DNA of 64,000 nucleotides from Rhodoferax sp. (GTDB taxonomy: Bacteria > Pseudomonadota > Gammaproteobacteria > Burkholderiales > Burkholderiaceae_C). The stretch's first letter is position 1, and the number at the start of each line of letters is the position of its first letter. The notes beneath the pieces were generated by a model, which was not told the DNA's origin, searched no databases, and worked only from the letters and a program-made list of their open reading frames with translations. Positions 1 through 8,211 of this stretch are shown piece after piece. A program made the translations under genes and the position numbers. Location of the stretch: the NCBI GenBank assembly GCA_008015235.1, contig SSFF01000004.1:1-64000 (forward strand). The letters run 5' to 3'.

Positions 1-1149
1 CATCAGGCCGAATTTGGAGATGGTGCCGAACTGCACGCGCGCGCGGTCCTGGCGCAGGGCATCGCGCAGGCGGTTTTCGACGTCGCGGCGGTTGCGCGAC
101 TCTTCCATGTCGATGAAGTCGATGACGATCAGGCCACCGAGGTCGCGCAGGCGCATCTGGCGGGCCACTTCGTCGGCGGCTTCCAGGTTGGTGCGGGTGG
201 CAGTTTCCTCGATGTCACCGCCCTTGATGGCGCGTGCCGAGTTCACGTCCACCGACACCAGCGCTTCGGTGTGGTCAATGACGATGGCGCCGCCGGAGGG
301 CAACTGCACGGTGCGGGCGTAGGCCGATTCAATCTGGTGTTCGATCTGGAAGCGGCTGAACAGCGGGGCATCGTCACGGTAGCGCTTGACGCGGGCCGCG
401 TGCTCGGGCATCACGTGGGCCATGAACTGCTGGGCCTGCTCGTACACGTCGTCGGTGTCGATCAGGATGTCGCCGATGTCGTGGTTGAAGTAGTCGCGGA
501 TAGCGCGGATGACCAGGCTGGATTCTTGGTAAATCAGGAATGCGCCCTTGCCACCCTTGGCGGCGCCGTCGATGGCGCTCCACAGCTTCAGGAGGTAGTT
601 CAGGTCCCACTGCAACTCCGGAGCGCTGCGGCCGATACCGGCAGTGCGCGCGATGATGGACATGCCGTTGGGGTACTCCAACTGGTCCATGTTCTCCTTG
701 AGCTCGGCACGGTCATCGCCCTCAATGCGGCGCGAAACACCGCCACCACGGGGGTTGTTGGGCATCAGCACCACATAGCGACCGGCCAGTGAGATGAAGG
801 TGGTCAGGGCGGCGCCCTTGTTGCCGCGCTCTTCCTTCTCGACCTGGACCAGCAGCTCCTGGCCTTCCTTGATGACGTCCTGGATGCGCGCCTGGGAAGC
901 CGACACGCCTTCCTTGAAGTACATGCGCGAAATTTCCTTGAATGGCAGGAAGCCATGGCGGTCTTCGCCGTAGTCGACGAAGCAGGCTTCCAGCGAGGGC
1001 TCTACGCGGGTGACGACCGCCTTGTAGATGTTGCCCTTGCGCTGTTCGCGCCCTTCGATTTCGATTTCATAGTCGAGGAGTTTTTGTCCGTCGACGATGG
1101 CCAGGCGGCGTTCTTCGGCCTGCGTGGCGTTGATCAGCATCCGTTTCAT
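1..1149 (-). CDS. rne: Ribonuclease E, N-terminal catalytic part (truncated by window edge)
   Basis: This is the endoribonuclease that starts mRNA decay and processes rRNA and tRNA precursors, and it scaffolds the degradosome. The reading frame is open from the ATG at 1149 to the window edge, giving about 383 residues. The start [13 protein letters not shown] is the canonical RNase E/G beginning. An S1-like stretch follows (about residues 35-120), then the RNase H-like/5'-sensor region with RRIEGDDR and [15 protein letters not shown]. The catalytic region has [10 protein letters not shown] and [11 protein letters not shown], which hold the metal-binding aspartates. The Zn-link and C-terminal scaffold lie outside the window. 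rluC is divergent, as in E. coli. RNase G is the alternative, but the rluC neighbour favours RNase E. Confidence 0.95.
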   Translation of the reverse strand, partial: MKRMLINATQAEERRLAIVDGQKLLDYEIEIEGREQRKGNIYKAVVTRVEPSLEACFVDYGEDRHGFLPFKEISRMYFKEGVSASQARIQDVIKEGQELLVQVEKEERGNKGAALTTFISLAGRYVVLMPNNPRGGGVSRRIEGDDRAELKENMDQLEYPNGMSIIARTAGIGRSAPELQWDLNYLLKLWSAIDGAAKGGKGAFLIYQESSLVIRAIRDYFNHDIGDILIDTDDVYEQAQQFMAHVMPEHAARVKRYRDDAPLFSRFQIEHQIESAYARTVQLPSGGAIVIDHTEALVSVDVNSARAIKGGDIEETATRTNLEAADEVARQMRLRDLGGLIVIDFIDMEESRNRRDVENRLRDALRQDRARVQFGTISKFGLM

Positions 1150-1649
1150 GGAGTGCGTCCTTCATCAGTAAAAACATGCCCTGTAGGGGCGCGAGATGCC
1201 TGACTGACGAATTGAAGCGCGGTGGAATTGCCGATCGTGGCCCAGAGTTACTCGAGGTACTCGGGGCCTGGCGCGTGGATGGGAACGACTGTGCGTGGCT
1301 GTGCATTCGCTATCGGTTTGATAGCTGTTTGCGCAGTATTGGTAAGGGCTACGGGCTGATTCGTGCCAGAAAGCAGGGCGCTTGGCCCCTGCTGGCACAG
1401 TGCAATCAGTCGCAACAGCACAACAAACATGTCGTTTAGATCCGTGTCCAGACACCAAGGCCTGGACACATGGGTATTCCGTATCAGTGTTTCAATCCGT
1501 CGGCTTGACCGCACTGGCAACCGGCCATCACGCGCTTTGGCGGGTGATTCTCTCGGGTGTTCAGGACGGCAACATCGACTCATCCAACGGTGGGGCAGGG
1601 GCTTGTGGACTAAACTTCAGTCAAATCAACCACTTACCGTCCGCCGTTA
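1150..1649. other. Long rne leader / rne-rluC divergent intergenic region
   Basis: No credible gene was found in these 500 bases; the short open frames lack coding character. In E. coli the long rne 5' UTR folds into hairpins by which RNase E controls its own mRNA, so a leader of this length fits the same role here (inference). The region holds one copy of the dispersed repeat at 1309-1357. A TATAAT reading toward rne lies just inside rluC at 1664-1659. Confidence 0.6.
1309..1357 (-). repeat. Dispersed Comamonadaceae-type repeat, copy in the rne leader
   Basis: Reading on the minus strand, the copy runs from head AGCCCGTAGCCC through ACTGCGCAAACAGC to the tail hairpin GCTATCAAACCGATAGC. It matches the copies at 57690 and 59516 in arrangement but has several extra bases between head and middle. 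It would be transcribed as part of the rne leader in the head-to-tail direction. Confidence 0.75.
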
Positions 1650-2687
1650 GTGAAACACATTATAGAGTCCAAACCCCAGACGGTGGCGGCGCAAGTGAAA
1701 TTGCTCACCGTCGATGAAAACGCCGACGGCCAGCGCCTGGACAATTTCCTGATCCGCCACCTGGCCGGTGTGCCCAAGACCCATGTGTACCGCATCATCC
1801 GCAGCGGCGAGGTGCGGGTGAACAAGGGCCGCGCCCATGCCGACACCCGTGTCGCCCAGGGCGATGTGGTGCGCGTGCCGCCGGTGCGGGTCAGTGAACG
1901 CGCCGAGCAGAAAAAGGAGCGCATGGCGCAGGTGGTCGGTAGTGGCCAGGCCCAGGCGGATTTTCCCGTGGTCTGGGAAGACGACTGTTTCCTGGCCATC
2001 AACAAGCCGGCCGGTGTGGCCGTGCACGGCGGTTCGGGCGTCAGCTTTGGTGTCATCGAGCAGCTGCGAATGGCCCGGCCGCAGGCCAAGTTTCTGGAAC
2101 TGGTGCACCGCATCGACCGCGAGACCAGCGGTTTGCTGTTGATTGCGAAGAAAAAAAGCGCTCTGAAGAACCTGCAGGAGCAGTTCCGTGGCCGCGAAAC
2201 CGGCAAGGTGTACCTGGCCAGCGTCAAGGGCCTGTGGCCGGAAAAGCTCAAGGTGCTGGACAAGCCACTGCACAAGACCACGCTCAACGAAGGCACCCCT
2301 GCCGAGGAGCGCCGGGTCAAGGCTGTGCCCAAGGACCACCCAGATGGCATGCCGGCCTTGTCGCTGGTCAAGGTGCGGGCTACCACCCCGGCGCGTGACG
2401 AGCTGCCTCAGGGCGCTTCGTTGCTGGAGGTGACCATCAAGACCGGGCGTACCCACCAGATCCGGGTGCACTTGGCCACGGAAGGTTGCCCCATCCTCGG
2501 TGACGACAAGTACGGCGACTTTGCACTGAACAAGGCACTCGCACGACCGCAGGCCCCGCTACCGCTCAAACGCATGTTCCTGCACGCCTGGAAATTGCAA
2601 TGTAAGCACCCGCTAACCGGTGAGGCCATGGAACTTCAGGCAGACTTGGCATCTGAGCTGGCCCAATTTGTACGCGCTGCGTTTTGA
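1650..2687 (+). CDS. rluC: 23S rRNA pseudouridine synthase RluC
   Basis: RluC converts U955, U2504 and U2580 of 23S rRNA to pseudouridine (E. coli numbering). An S4 RNA-binding domain lies at about residues 25-85, including GQRLDNFL and VYRIIRSGEVRVNKG. The RluA-family catalytic domain contains HRIDRETSG at 153-161, with D156 the catalytic aspartate, and TGRTHQIRVH further on. The length of 345 aa is close to E. coli RluC (319 aa). The start chosen is GTG 1650, which gives an N-terminus of about the E. coli length; GTG 1695 is possible but would leave almost nothing before the S4 domain. Divergent orientation to rne supports RluC over RluD. Confidence 0.93.
   Translation: MKHIIESKPQTVAAQVKLLTVDENADGQRLDNFLIRHLAGVPKTHVYRIIRSGEVRVNKGRAHADTRVAQGDVVRVPPVRVSERAEQKKERMAQVVGSGQAQADFPVVWEDDCFLAINKPAGVAVHGGSGVSFGVIEQLRMARPQAKFLELVHRIDRETSGLLLIAKKKSALKNLQEQFRGRETGKVYLASVKGLWPEKLKVLDKPLHKTTLNEGTPAEERRVKAVPKDHPDGMPALSLVKVRATTPARDELPQGASLLEVTIKTGRTHQIRVHLATEGCPILGDDKYGDFALNKALARPQAPLPLKRMFLHAWKLQCKHPLTGEAMELQADLASELAQFVRAAF
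1659..1664 (-). promoter_or_regulatory. Candidate -10 element of an rne promoter
   Basis: TATAAT reads on the minus strand from 1664 to 1659, directed at rne about 510 nt away. No good -35 hexamer sits 16-18 bp upstream, so this rests on the -10 match and position only. If it is real, the promoter overlaps the first codons of rluC. Confidence 0.3.
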
Positions 2688-2715
2688 ATACGGCGCGACT
2701 TCATCCTATTGATAT

Positions 2716-3396
2716 ATGTCCGACCCCACGCCTCGCCCCCCGGGCAGCCGCATTGCCCTGATCGCTTTCGACTGGGATGGCACCCTGTTCGACTCCACCG
2801 CCATCATCACGCGCTGCATCCAGCAGGCCGTGGTCGATGTGGGCGGGCGCCGACCCACCGACGAGGCCGCCTCATACGTGATCGGCATGGGGCTGATGCA
2901 GGCCCTGGCCCATGCGGCCCCCGATGTGCCGCAGGAAAAATACCCGGAGCTGGGCGCACGCTACCGCTACCACTACATGGTGCACCAGGAAGATATCAGC
3001 CTCTTTGATGGTGTGCTGCCGATGTTGCAACGCCTGCGTGAGCGGGGCTTTACTCTGGCCGTGGCCACTGGCAAGAGCCGCAAGGGGCTCGACCATGCGC
3101 TGCAGGCGGTGGAGCTGCAGGGCCTTTTCCACAGTTCGCGCACAGCCGACCAGACCGCTGGCAAGCCCGACCCACTGATGCTGCAGGAGTTGATGGAAGA
3201 GTTCGATTTGACACCTGAGCAGGTACTGATGGTGGGCGACACCACGCACGACCTGCAAATGGCGCTCAATGCCGGCTGCCCCAGTGTAGGCGTCAGTTAC
3301 GGCGCCCACGAGCCCGAGGCTTTTGTGGCCCTGAAGCCGCTGCACGTGGCCCATGCCGTGGCCGAGCTGCACCAGTGGTTTGAGGACCATCTATGA
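2716..3396 (+). CDS. HAD-superfamily hydrolase (phosphoglycolate phosphatase-like)
   Basis: This is a cytoplasmic phosphatase of HAD subfamily IA, 226 aa. Motif I is FDWDGTLFDS with nucleophile D19 and acid/base D21. Motif II is VATGKS, the conserved lysine sits in AGKPDP, and motif IV is VGDTTHDLQMA. An alpha-helical cap occupies about residues 30-95. It starts 28 nt after rluC and overlaps the Rieske gene by ATGA, so rluC, this gene, the Rieske gene and sppA look like one operon. The substrate cannot be read from sequence. Phosphoglycolate or another small phosphate ester is likely from the family, and Gph itself is not excluded. Confidence 0.85.
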   Translation: MSDPTPRPPGSRIALIAFDWDGTLFDSTAIITRCIQQAVVDVGGRRPTDEAASYVIGMGLMQALAHAAPDVPQEKYPELGARYRYHYMVHQEDISLFDGVLPMLQRLRERGFTLAVATGKSRKGLDHALQAVELQGLFHSSRTADQTAGKPDPLMLQELMEEFDLTPEQVLMVGDTTHDLQMALNAGCPSVGVSYGAHEPEAFVALKPLHVAHAVAELHQWFEDHL

Positions 3397-3770
3397 CTGC
3401 GACTGTGGGGGTAGAGGTGTTCCTGTGCGATTCGGCCGCCCTGGTGCAGGGCGCGGAAGCCGTGCCATTTGAAGTGGTGTACCTGGGGCGCAACTGCCGT
3501 GCCTTTGCCTTTCGCTTCGAGGGCCAAGTCTATGCCTACCTCAACCGTTGCGCCCATGTACCCATGGAGATGGATTACCAGCCGAACCGTTTTTTTGACT
3601 CTACGGGTCAGTGGCTCATGTGTTCCACCCATGGCGCCATGTACAGTCCTCAGACCGGAACCTGTCGTGCCGGGCCTTGCCGTGGTGGGCTCATTCCCGT
3701 GAAGGTGCATGAAGCGGACGGAAAAGTCCACTGGCATACTTCATCCCAGATTACGCAGCTTGAGTTTTGA
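3393..3770 (+). CDS. Small Rieske [2Fe-2S] domain protein
   Basis: This 125-aa protein is essentially one Rieske domain. The two cluster-binding boxes are visible as CAHVPMEMD (C-x-H) and CSTHGAMY (C-x2-H), followed by the family's C-RAGPC-GG-LIPV strand. There is no transmembrane helix or signal peptide, so it should be a soluble cytoplasmic ferredoxin-like electron carrier or a regulatory subunit. Start and stop codons are tightly coupled to the HAD gene upstream (4-nt overlap) and to sppA downstream. The electron-transfer partner is not identified. Confidence 0.88.
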   Translation: MTATVGVEVFLCDSAALVQGAEAVPFEVVYLGRNCRAFAFRFEGQVYAYLNRCAHVPMEMDYQPNRFFDSTGQWLMCSTHGAMYSPQTGTCRAGPCRGGLIPVKVHEADGKVHWHTSSQITQLEF

Positions 3771-3772
3771 CC

Positions 3773-4801
3773 ATGAATGATTACACCCGCATGGATGGCA
3801 CCAATTCAGATGAAAACATCCCATCGCCCCGCACGGAAAGTGCGTTGTCTGCTACCAAAAATGTAGCTTCAAGTCCGCCCGGCTGGGAGCGTGAAACCCT
3901 GGAAAAGCTCGCCATGGCCGCCATCATCGAACAGCGCCAGGCCCGGCGTTGGCGCAACGGGATTCGTATGGCCTGGCTGCTGTTCTTTGTGGCGCTCGTC
4001 TGGTTCGGCATGGAGCGCGGCGGGGCGCCGACGGACGTGAGCAGCCCACACACCGCCGTGGTCGAGATCAAGGGTGAAATCGCCTCCGGCGCCGAAACCA
4101 GTGCCGACACCACGGTGTCGGCCTTGCGCAGTGCGTTCGAAGACAAGGGCGCGCAGGGCGTGGTGCTGCTGATCAATTCGCCGGGCGGCAGCCCGGTGCA
4201 GGCCGGCATCATCAACGATGAAATCCACCGCCTGAAGAAACTGCACAACAAGCCCATCGTGGCCGTGGTGGAGGAGTCGTGCGCGTCCGCCGCCTACTAC
4301 ATTGCCGTGGCGGCCGACCAGATTTACGTGGACAAGGCCAGCATCGTGGGCTCCATCGGCGTGCTGATGGACGGCTTTGGCTTCACCGGCCTGATGGACA
4401 AGCTCGGCGTCGAGCGCCGACTCATGACGGCGGGGGAGAACAAGGGTTTCATGGACCCCTTCAGCCCGCAGACGGACAAGCAGCGAGCATTCGCACAGGC
4501 CATGCTCGACCAGATTCACCAGCAATTCATCGCTGTGGTCAAGCAGGGTCGTGGTACCCGCCTCAAGGAAACGCCGGAAACCTTTAGCGGCTTGTTCTGG
4601 ACCGGCCAGCAGGCCATTGACCTGGGCCTGGCCGACCACCTGGGCAACATCGACTACGTGGCCCGCGAGGTCATCAAGGCCGAAGAACTGGTGGATTACA
4701 CCCACCACGAAAACGTGGCCGAACGCTTGGTCAAGCGCTTTGGCGCCGCCATCGGTCAGGGTGCGGTGCAGGCGCTGCGTTCCTTGCCTGCGGTGCACTG
4801 A
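3773..4801 (+). CDS. sppA: S49-family membrane protease (signal peptide peptidase SppA-like)
   Basis: Short-form SppA degrades signal peptides in the inner membrane. From ATG 3773 the protein has 342 aa. There is a long polar N-terminal stretch, one membrane helix at about 65-81, and then the crotonase-like S49 fold. The serine nucleophile is probably S172 in CASAAYYIA and the lysine base K224 in GENKGFMDP, by analogy with Bacillus SppA. A TTG at 3767 gives two more residues but overlaps the previous stop, and ATG is preferred. Codons 27-37 (ATKNVASSPPG) coincide with a dispersed-repeat copy in the cytoplasmic extension. Confidence 0.9.
   Translation: MNDYTRMDGTNSDENIPSPRTESALSATKNVASSPPGWERETLEKLAMAAIIEQRQARRWRNGIRMAWLLFFVALVWFGMERGGAPTDVSSPHTAVVEIKGEIASGAETSADTTVSALRSAFEDKGAQGVVLLINSPGGSPVQAGIINDEIHRLKKLHNKPIVAVVEESCASAAYYIAVAADQIYVDKASIVGSIGVLMDGFGFTGLMDKLGVERRLMTAGENKGFMDPFSPQTDKQRAFAQAMLDQIHQQFIAVVKQGRGTRLKETPETFSGLFWTGQQAIDLGLADHLGNIDYVAREVIKAEELVDYTHHENVAERLVKRFGAAIGQGAVQALRSLPAVH
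3851..3884 (-). repeat. Probable dispersed repeat copy inside sppA
   Basis: On the minus strand this reads AGCCGGGCGGACTTGAAGC and then the hairpin GCTACATTTTTGGTAGC, matching the repeat's head and tail with a shortened middle. It lies in frame in the variable N-terminal extension of SppA before the membrane helix. It is more divergent than the intergenic copies. Confidence 0.5.
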
Positions 4802-4825
4802 GTGTAGGCCTGGGAAGGGGCGCGT

Positions 4826-5581
4826 TCAGCGCCCGATGGCAAACACGGTCGGTACGTTCTGCGCAATTTTCCAGCCGCGCTGGCGCCAGTCCTTGGCACT
4901 GGTGCTGTGCACCTCGGCGCTTTCCAAGGTCAGTCCGCTGGCCGTGGCCAGCACCGTGGCCGGGTGCAGGGTTTGCAGCAGGGCATCGAGCAGGGCCGCA
5001 TTGCGGTACGGCGTCTCAATAAATAGCTGGGTCTGGCCGGTCTTGTGCGCCAGGTTCTCCAGCTCGGCAATGCGCTGGGCGCGCTCGGGGTTCTGCGCCG
5101 GCAGGTAGCCGACAAAGGCAAAGTTCTGCCCGTTGAGTCCGCTGGCTGCCAGTGTCAGCATCAGGGACACCGGCCCTACCAGCGGCACCACGCGAATGCC
5201 CAGTTGGTGTGCGGCACGCACCACGGACGAGCCGGGGTCGGCAATGGCCGGCATGCCGGCTTCGCTGACCAGGCCCACGTTCTGCCCCTCCAATGCTACC
5301 TGTAGCAAGGGGCGCGCGTCGAAGCCGCCCTGGTGGTCGCCTTTCTTGTGCACCTCGCGCGGCAGTTCAGTGATGGCCATGGCCTGCAGCGTGTCGCACA
5401 GCGGGTGGAGGGCGTCGATGCGCTTGAGGTAGGCGCGGGTGGTCTTGGCGTTTTCGCAGATCCAGTGGCGCAAGCCCGCAGCCACCCGCAGGGTGTAGTC
5501 CGGCAGGGCCTGGTTCAGCGTTGCGGGCATGTCGCAGCCGAAGTCCAGCGGAGCCGGAACCAGGTACAGCGTGCCGGTCAT
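4826..5581 (-). CDS. SAM-dependent methyltransferase, RsmI-like (tetrapyrrole methylase fold)
   Basis: The 251-aa protein begins MTGTLYLVPAPL and carries VSEAGMPAIADPGS, the counterpart of the RsmI signature SDAGTPLISDPG. LVGPVSLMLTLAASGLNGQNFAFVGYLP spans the SAM-binding part, split here only by description. RsmI 2'-O-methylates C1402 of 16S rRNA. This shorter paralogue group often sits next to Maf genes in betaproteobacteria, and its own target is not settled, so no symbol is given. The start codon overlaps the stop of yceF (ATGA), so the two are co-translated. Confidence 0.82.
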   Translation of the reverse strand: MTGTLYLVPAPLDFGCDMPATLNQALPDYTLRVAAGLRHWICENAKTTRAYLKRIDALHPLCDTLQAMAITELPREVHKKGDHQGGFDARPLLQVALEGQNVGLVSEAGMPAIADPGSSVVRAAHQLGIRVVPLVGPVSLMLTLAASGLNGQNFAFVGYLPAQNPERAQRIAELENLAHKTGQTQLFIETPYRNAALLDALLQTLHPATVLATASGLTLESAEVHSTSAKDWRQRGWKIAQNVPTVFAIGR

Positions 5582-6183
5582 GCCGACGGCCCGAGCAGGT
5601 CGATACCGGCGGCACGCAGCATGCGGCAGGTGCGGATCAGGGGCAGGCCCACCAGGGCCGTCGGATCGTCGTTGTCGATGGCATCCAAAAGGGCAATGCC
5701 CAGTCCCTCGCTCTTGGCGCTGCCAGCGCAGTCGTAGGGTTGCTCGATGCGCAGGTAGTTCTCGATCTCGGTGTCACTGAGCTTGCGGAACTTGACTTGC
5801 ACCGCCGCCAGATCGGTCTGGCAGAAACCGCTTTCTTCGCAGACAACGGCCAGCGCGGTCTGGAAGACCACGGTCTGGCCGCGCATACGGCGCAGTTGTA
5901 CCACGGCGCGTTCGTGGGTACCGGGTTTGCCAAGGGGCTCGCCGTGCAGGTCGGCCACCTGGTCGGAGCCGATGACAATGCTGGCGGGGTGCAAGCGGGC
6001 AATGGCGCGAGCCTTGGCCAGGGCCAGGCGCTGGGCCAGGGCTTGCGGGGCTTCGCCGGGAAGTGGGGTTTCATCGACGTCGGGTGCTTGCACGGTGTAG
6101 GGGATGCCCAGGCGGTCGAGCAGGGTCTTGCGGTACTTGGAACTGGAGCCAAGGATCAGTGGACGGGTGGAGGGGGCAGTCAT
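5578..6183 (-). CDS. yceF: Maf-family nucleotide pyrophosphatase YceF (m7GTP-specific type)
   Basis: YceF hydrolyses 7-methyl-GTP and related modified NTPs to the monophosphate. The 201-aa protein shows LILGSSSKYRKTLLDRLGI at the start, then APDVDETPLPGE, VIGSDQVADL, GKPGTHERA, CAGSAKSEGLGIALL and ALVGLPLI. These are the Maf motifs in order and match E. coli YceF more closely than YhdE. The neighbourhood (yceD-rpmF-plsX divergent, rluC nearby) is the same as in E. coli. D73 in GSDQV is the likely catalytic base. Confidence 0.92.
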   Translation of the reverse strand: MTAPSTRPLILGSSSKYRKTLLDRLGIPYTVQAPDVDETPLPGEAPQALAQRLALAKARAIARLHPASIVIGSDQVADLHGEPLGKPGTHERAVVQLRRMRGQTVVFQTALAVVCEESGFCQTDLAAVQVKFRKLSDTEIENYLRIEQPYDCAGSAKSEGLGIALLDAIDNDDPTALVGLPLIRTCRMLRAAGIDLLGPSA

Positions 6184-6209
6184 GATTCCGATTCTCTTAC
6201 ACTTGACCG

Positions 6210-6764
6210 ATGGCTCACACCGAATTCAATCCCCGTCACCTCCTAGTCGAAGTTTTTGCCAACGAAGGCGCCAGCCTGCAGCAGGTCGCCCCATTGGCGC
6301 AGATGGAGCGCCTGGTGGAGAGTGTGCAGGGCAGTGTGGAAGGCCTCAACGTGCAATGGCGAGCACAGGGCGAAACGCGTGTGCAGCGCTATGGCGCCAA
6401 ACCCCAGGTGTGGCTGCATCTGCAAGCCTCGGCGCACGTGCCGATGACCTGCCAGCGCTGCCTGTCAGAAGCCAGTATTCCGCTCGAAATCGACCAGAGC
6501 TACCGTTTTGTGGCGACCGAAAACGAGGCTTTGGACGAGGACGAAGACAGCGAAGAGGATATTCTGGTGCTGAGCCGCGACTTCGATGTGTTGGAGTTGC
6601 TGGAGGACGAATTGATCATGGCGTTGCCCCCGATTCCAAAGCACGATCAGTGCCCGCAGGCGCCCAGTTTCGAGGCTGCCGATGACGACTTTTCGGGCGG
6701 TGAGCAAGCCAAGCCCAACCCCTTTGCGGTGCTGCAAAAGCTCAAGCGCGAAGGCGGAACGTGA
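6210..6764 (+). CDS. yceD: YceD family protein (DUF177, 23S rRNA accumulation protein)
   Basis: YceD is needed for normal 23S rRNA accumulation in bacteria and chloroplasts; its mechanism is unknown. The 184-aa protein has the conserved core VPMTCQRCLSEASIPLEI with a CxxC pair. An acidic stretch follows (ALDEDEDSEEDILVL), and then the family's FDVLELLEDELIMALPPIPKHD segment. The C-terminus NPFAVLQKLK is also typical. The gene precedes rpmF as in most bacteria, and the rpmF promoter lies across its stop codon. Confidence 0.92.
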   Translation: MAHTEFNPRHLLVEVFANEGASLQQVAPLAQMERLVESVQGSVEGLNVQWRAQGETRVQRYGAKPQVWLHLQASAHVPMTCQRCLSEASIPLEIDQSYRFVATENEALDEDEDSEEDILVLSRDFDVLELLEDELIMALPPIPKHDQCPQAPSFEAADDDFSGGEQAKPNPFAVLQKLKREGGT

Positions 6765-6789
6765 CAGGGCTCCGGAATCTGGCTATAAT
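6761..6789 (+). promoter_or_regulatory. sigma70-type promoter for rpmF
   Basis: A -35 of GTGACA (6761-6766) and a perfect -10 of TATAAT (6784-6789) are separated by exactly 17 bp. The -35 overlaps the yceD stop codon. Transcription would begin near 6796, about 85 nt before the rpmF ATG. Confidence 0.78.
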
Positions 6790-6879
6790 CTCAGGCTTCG
6801 CGCATAAAACCCCTCTGGCGCGTTTTTACTAACCTTAGGTGTTGCCATTTTGGGCAGCGCCTTCGCCCAGGAGCGAATC

Positions 6880-7062
6880 ATGGCTGTTCAGCAAAACAAA
6901 AAGTCCCCTTCCAAGCGCGGTATGCACCGTTCGCACAATGCGTTGACCGTTCCCGGCATCGCTGTGGAAGCCACCACCGGTGAAACCCACCTGCGCCACC
7001 ACATCAGCCCCAACGGCTTCTACCGTGGTCGCCAGGTGCTTAAGAACAAGTCCGAAGCCTGA
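6880..7062 (+). CDS. rpmF: 50S ribosomal protein L32
   Basis: The 60-aa protein begins [19 protein letters not shown] and ends GFYRGRQVL, as L32 does. It binds the large ribosomal subunit. The ATG at 6880 is chosen because it gives the standard N-terminus; a longer in-frame extension to 6850 has no homology to the family. CAGGAG lies just upstream. L32 here lacks the zinc cysteines, as is normal in proteobacteria. Its own promoter and the terminator that follows suggest it is expressed at a higher level than the fab genes downstream. Confidence 0.97.
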   Translation: MAVQQNKKSPSKRGMHRSHNALTVPGIAVEATTGETHLRHHISPNGFYRGRQVLKNKSEA

Positions 7063-7081
7063 TCGCTGAGCGGACTCCCAA

Positions 7082-7120
7082 AGGCCCGAAGCTACAGGCA
7101 CTGTAGCGACGGGCTTTTTT
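7082..7120 (+). terminator. Intrinsic terminator/attenuator between rpmF and plsX
   Basis: GCCCG (7084-7088) and GCTACAG (7091-7097) pair with CTGTAGC (7101-7107) and CGGGC (7110-7114) around a three-base loop, followed by six T. It sits directly after rpmF and before plsX, so only readthrough transcripts would reach the lipid genes unless plsX has its own promoter. Confidence 0.85.
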
Positions 7121-7153
7121 CTTTGGTGCGTGGATTTTCGTGTGGAGAACAAT

Positions 7154-8203
7154 GTGTCGGTAATTACCGTTGCAGTCGATTGCATGGGGGGGGACCATGG
7201 TCCTTCGGTAACTTTGCCTGCTTGCAAGGCTTTTCTGGATAGCCATCCCCATGCACAGCTGATTTTGGTGGGTCTGCCCGAAGTCGTGGCTGGCTTTTCG
7301 CACCCGCGTGCACGCCATGTGGCGGCCTCGGAGGTGGTGACCATGGACGATCCGCTGGAAACGGCGCTACGTCGCAAGAAAGATTCGTCCATGCGCGTGG
7401 CCATTACCCAGGTCAAGGAAGGCGCTGCGCAGGCGGCGGTTTCCGCTGGCAATACCGGGGCCTTGATGGCGATTGCGCGCTACGTGCTCAAGACCATGGA
7501 AGGCATCGAGCGCCCGGCCATCGCGGCCCAATTGCCCAATGCCACGGGCGGCGCCACCACGGTGCTGGACCTGGGGGCCAATGTCGATTGCACGGCCGAG
7601 CATTTGCTGCAGTTCGCGGTCATGGGCTCAGCCCTGGTCTCGGTGCTCAGTGGCGAGGAGTCGCCGCGCGTCGGTTTGCTCAATATTGGCGAAGAGGCGA
7701 TCAAGGGCAATGACATGATCAAAAAAGCCGGTGAATTGCTCCGATCTGCGGCCAATTCCGGTGATTTGAACTTTTGTGGCAATGTCGAGGGCAATGACAT
7801 TTTCAAGGGCGTGGTCGACATCGTGGTCTGCGACGGCTTTGTCGGCAACGTCGCCCTGAAGACCAGCGAGGGTCTGGCGTCAATGATCGGCAGCTTCTTG
7901 AAGGCGGAGTTCTCGCGCAACATTTTTACCAAATTTGCTGCATTGTTGGCTTATTCGGTGTTATCTGCTCTTAAAAAACGCGTGGATCACCGCCGTTACA
8001 ACGGTGCGGCCTTGCTGGGGCTGCGCGGATTGGTGTTCAAGAGTCATGGCTCGGCCGATGCCATCGCTTTTGGCAATGCTTTGAGTCGGGCGTATGATGC
8101 GGCCCGGAACAACCTGACTGAAAAGGTGAAAGCGCGCGTCGACCATGCAGCCCCACTGCTGGCCCAAACCGTGGCAACGGTCGAGTCCGCAAGCGCTTCC
8201 TGA
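7154..8203 (+). CDS. plsX: Phosphate acyltransferase PlsX
   Basis: PlsX makes acyl-phosphate from acyl-ACP, the first step of phospholipid synthesis with PlsY. The protein starts [17 protein letters not shown], and the VDxMGGDxGP motif is diagnostic. Later motifs are [29 protein letters not shown] and [19 protein letters not shown] 7154 is chosen because GGAG lies six bases upstream and the N-terminus then matches the family; GTG at 7130 or 7142 would add up to 8 residues. The length of 349 aa is normal. It opens the plsX-fabHDG cluster. Confidence 0.95.
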   Translation: MSVITVAVDCMGGDHGPSVTLPACKAFLDSHPHAQLILVGLPEVVAGFSHPRARHVAASEVVTMDDPLETALRRKKDSSMRVAITQVKEGAAQAAVSAGNTGALMAIARYVLKTMEGIERPAIAAQLPNATGGATTVLDLGANVDCTAEHLLQFAVMGSALVSVLSGEESPRVGLLNIGEEAIKGNDMIKKAGELLRSAANSGDLNFCGNVEGNDIFKGVVDIVVCDGFVGNVALKTSEGLASMIGSFLKAEFSRNIFTKFAALLAYSVLSALKKRVDHRRYNGAALLGLRGLVFKSHGSADAIAFGNALSRAYDAARNNLTEKVKARVDHAAPLLAQTVATVESASAS

Positions 8204-8211
8204 CTATATTG

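Noticed and set aside
5294-5310. GCTACCTGTAGC inside the RsmI-like gene as a repeat copy
   Set aside because: Only a 5-bp inverted repeat with a 2-base gap is present; the middle and head do not match.
7084-7114. rpmF terminator as another dispersed repeat copy
   Set aside because: It has GCCCG and GCTAC...GTAGC elements but lacks the ATATTGCG middle and is symmetric. It is explained fully as an intrinsic terminator.
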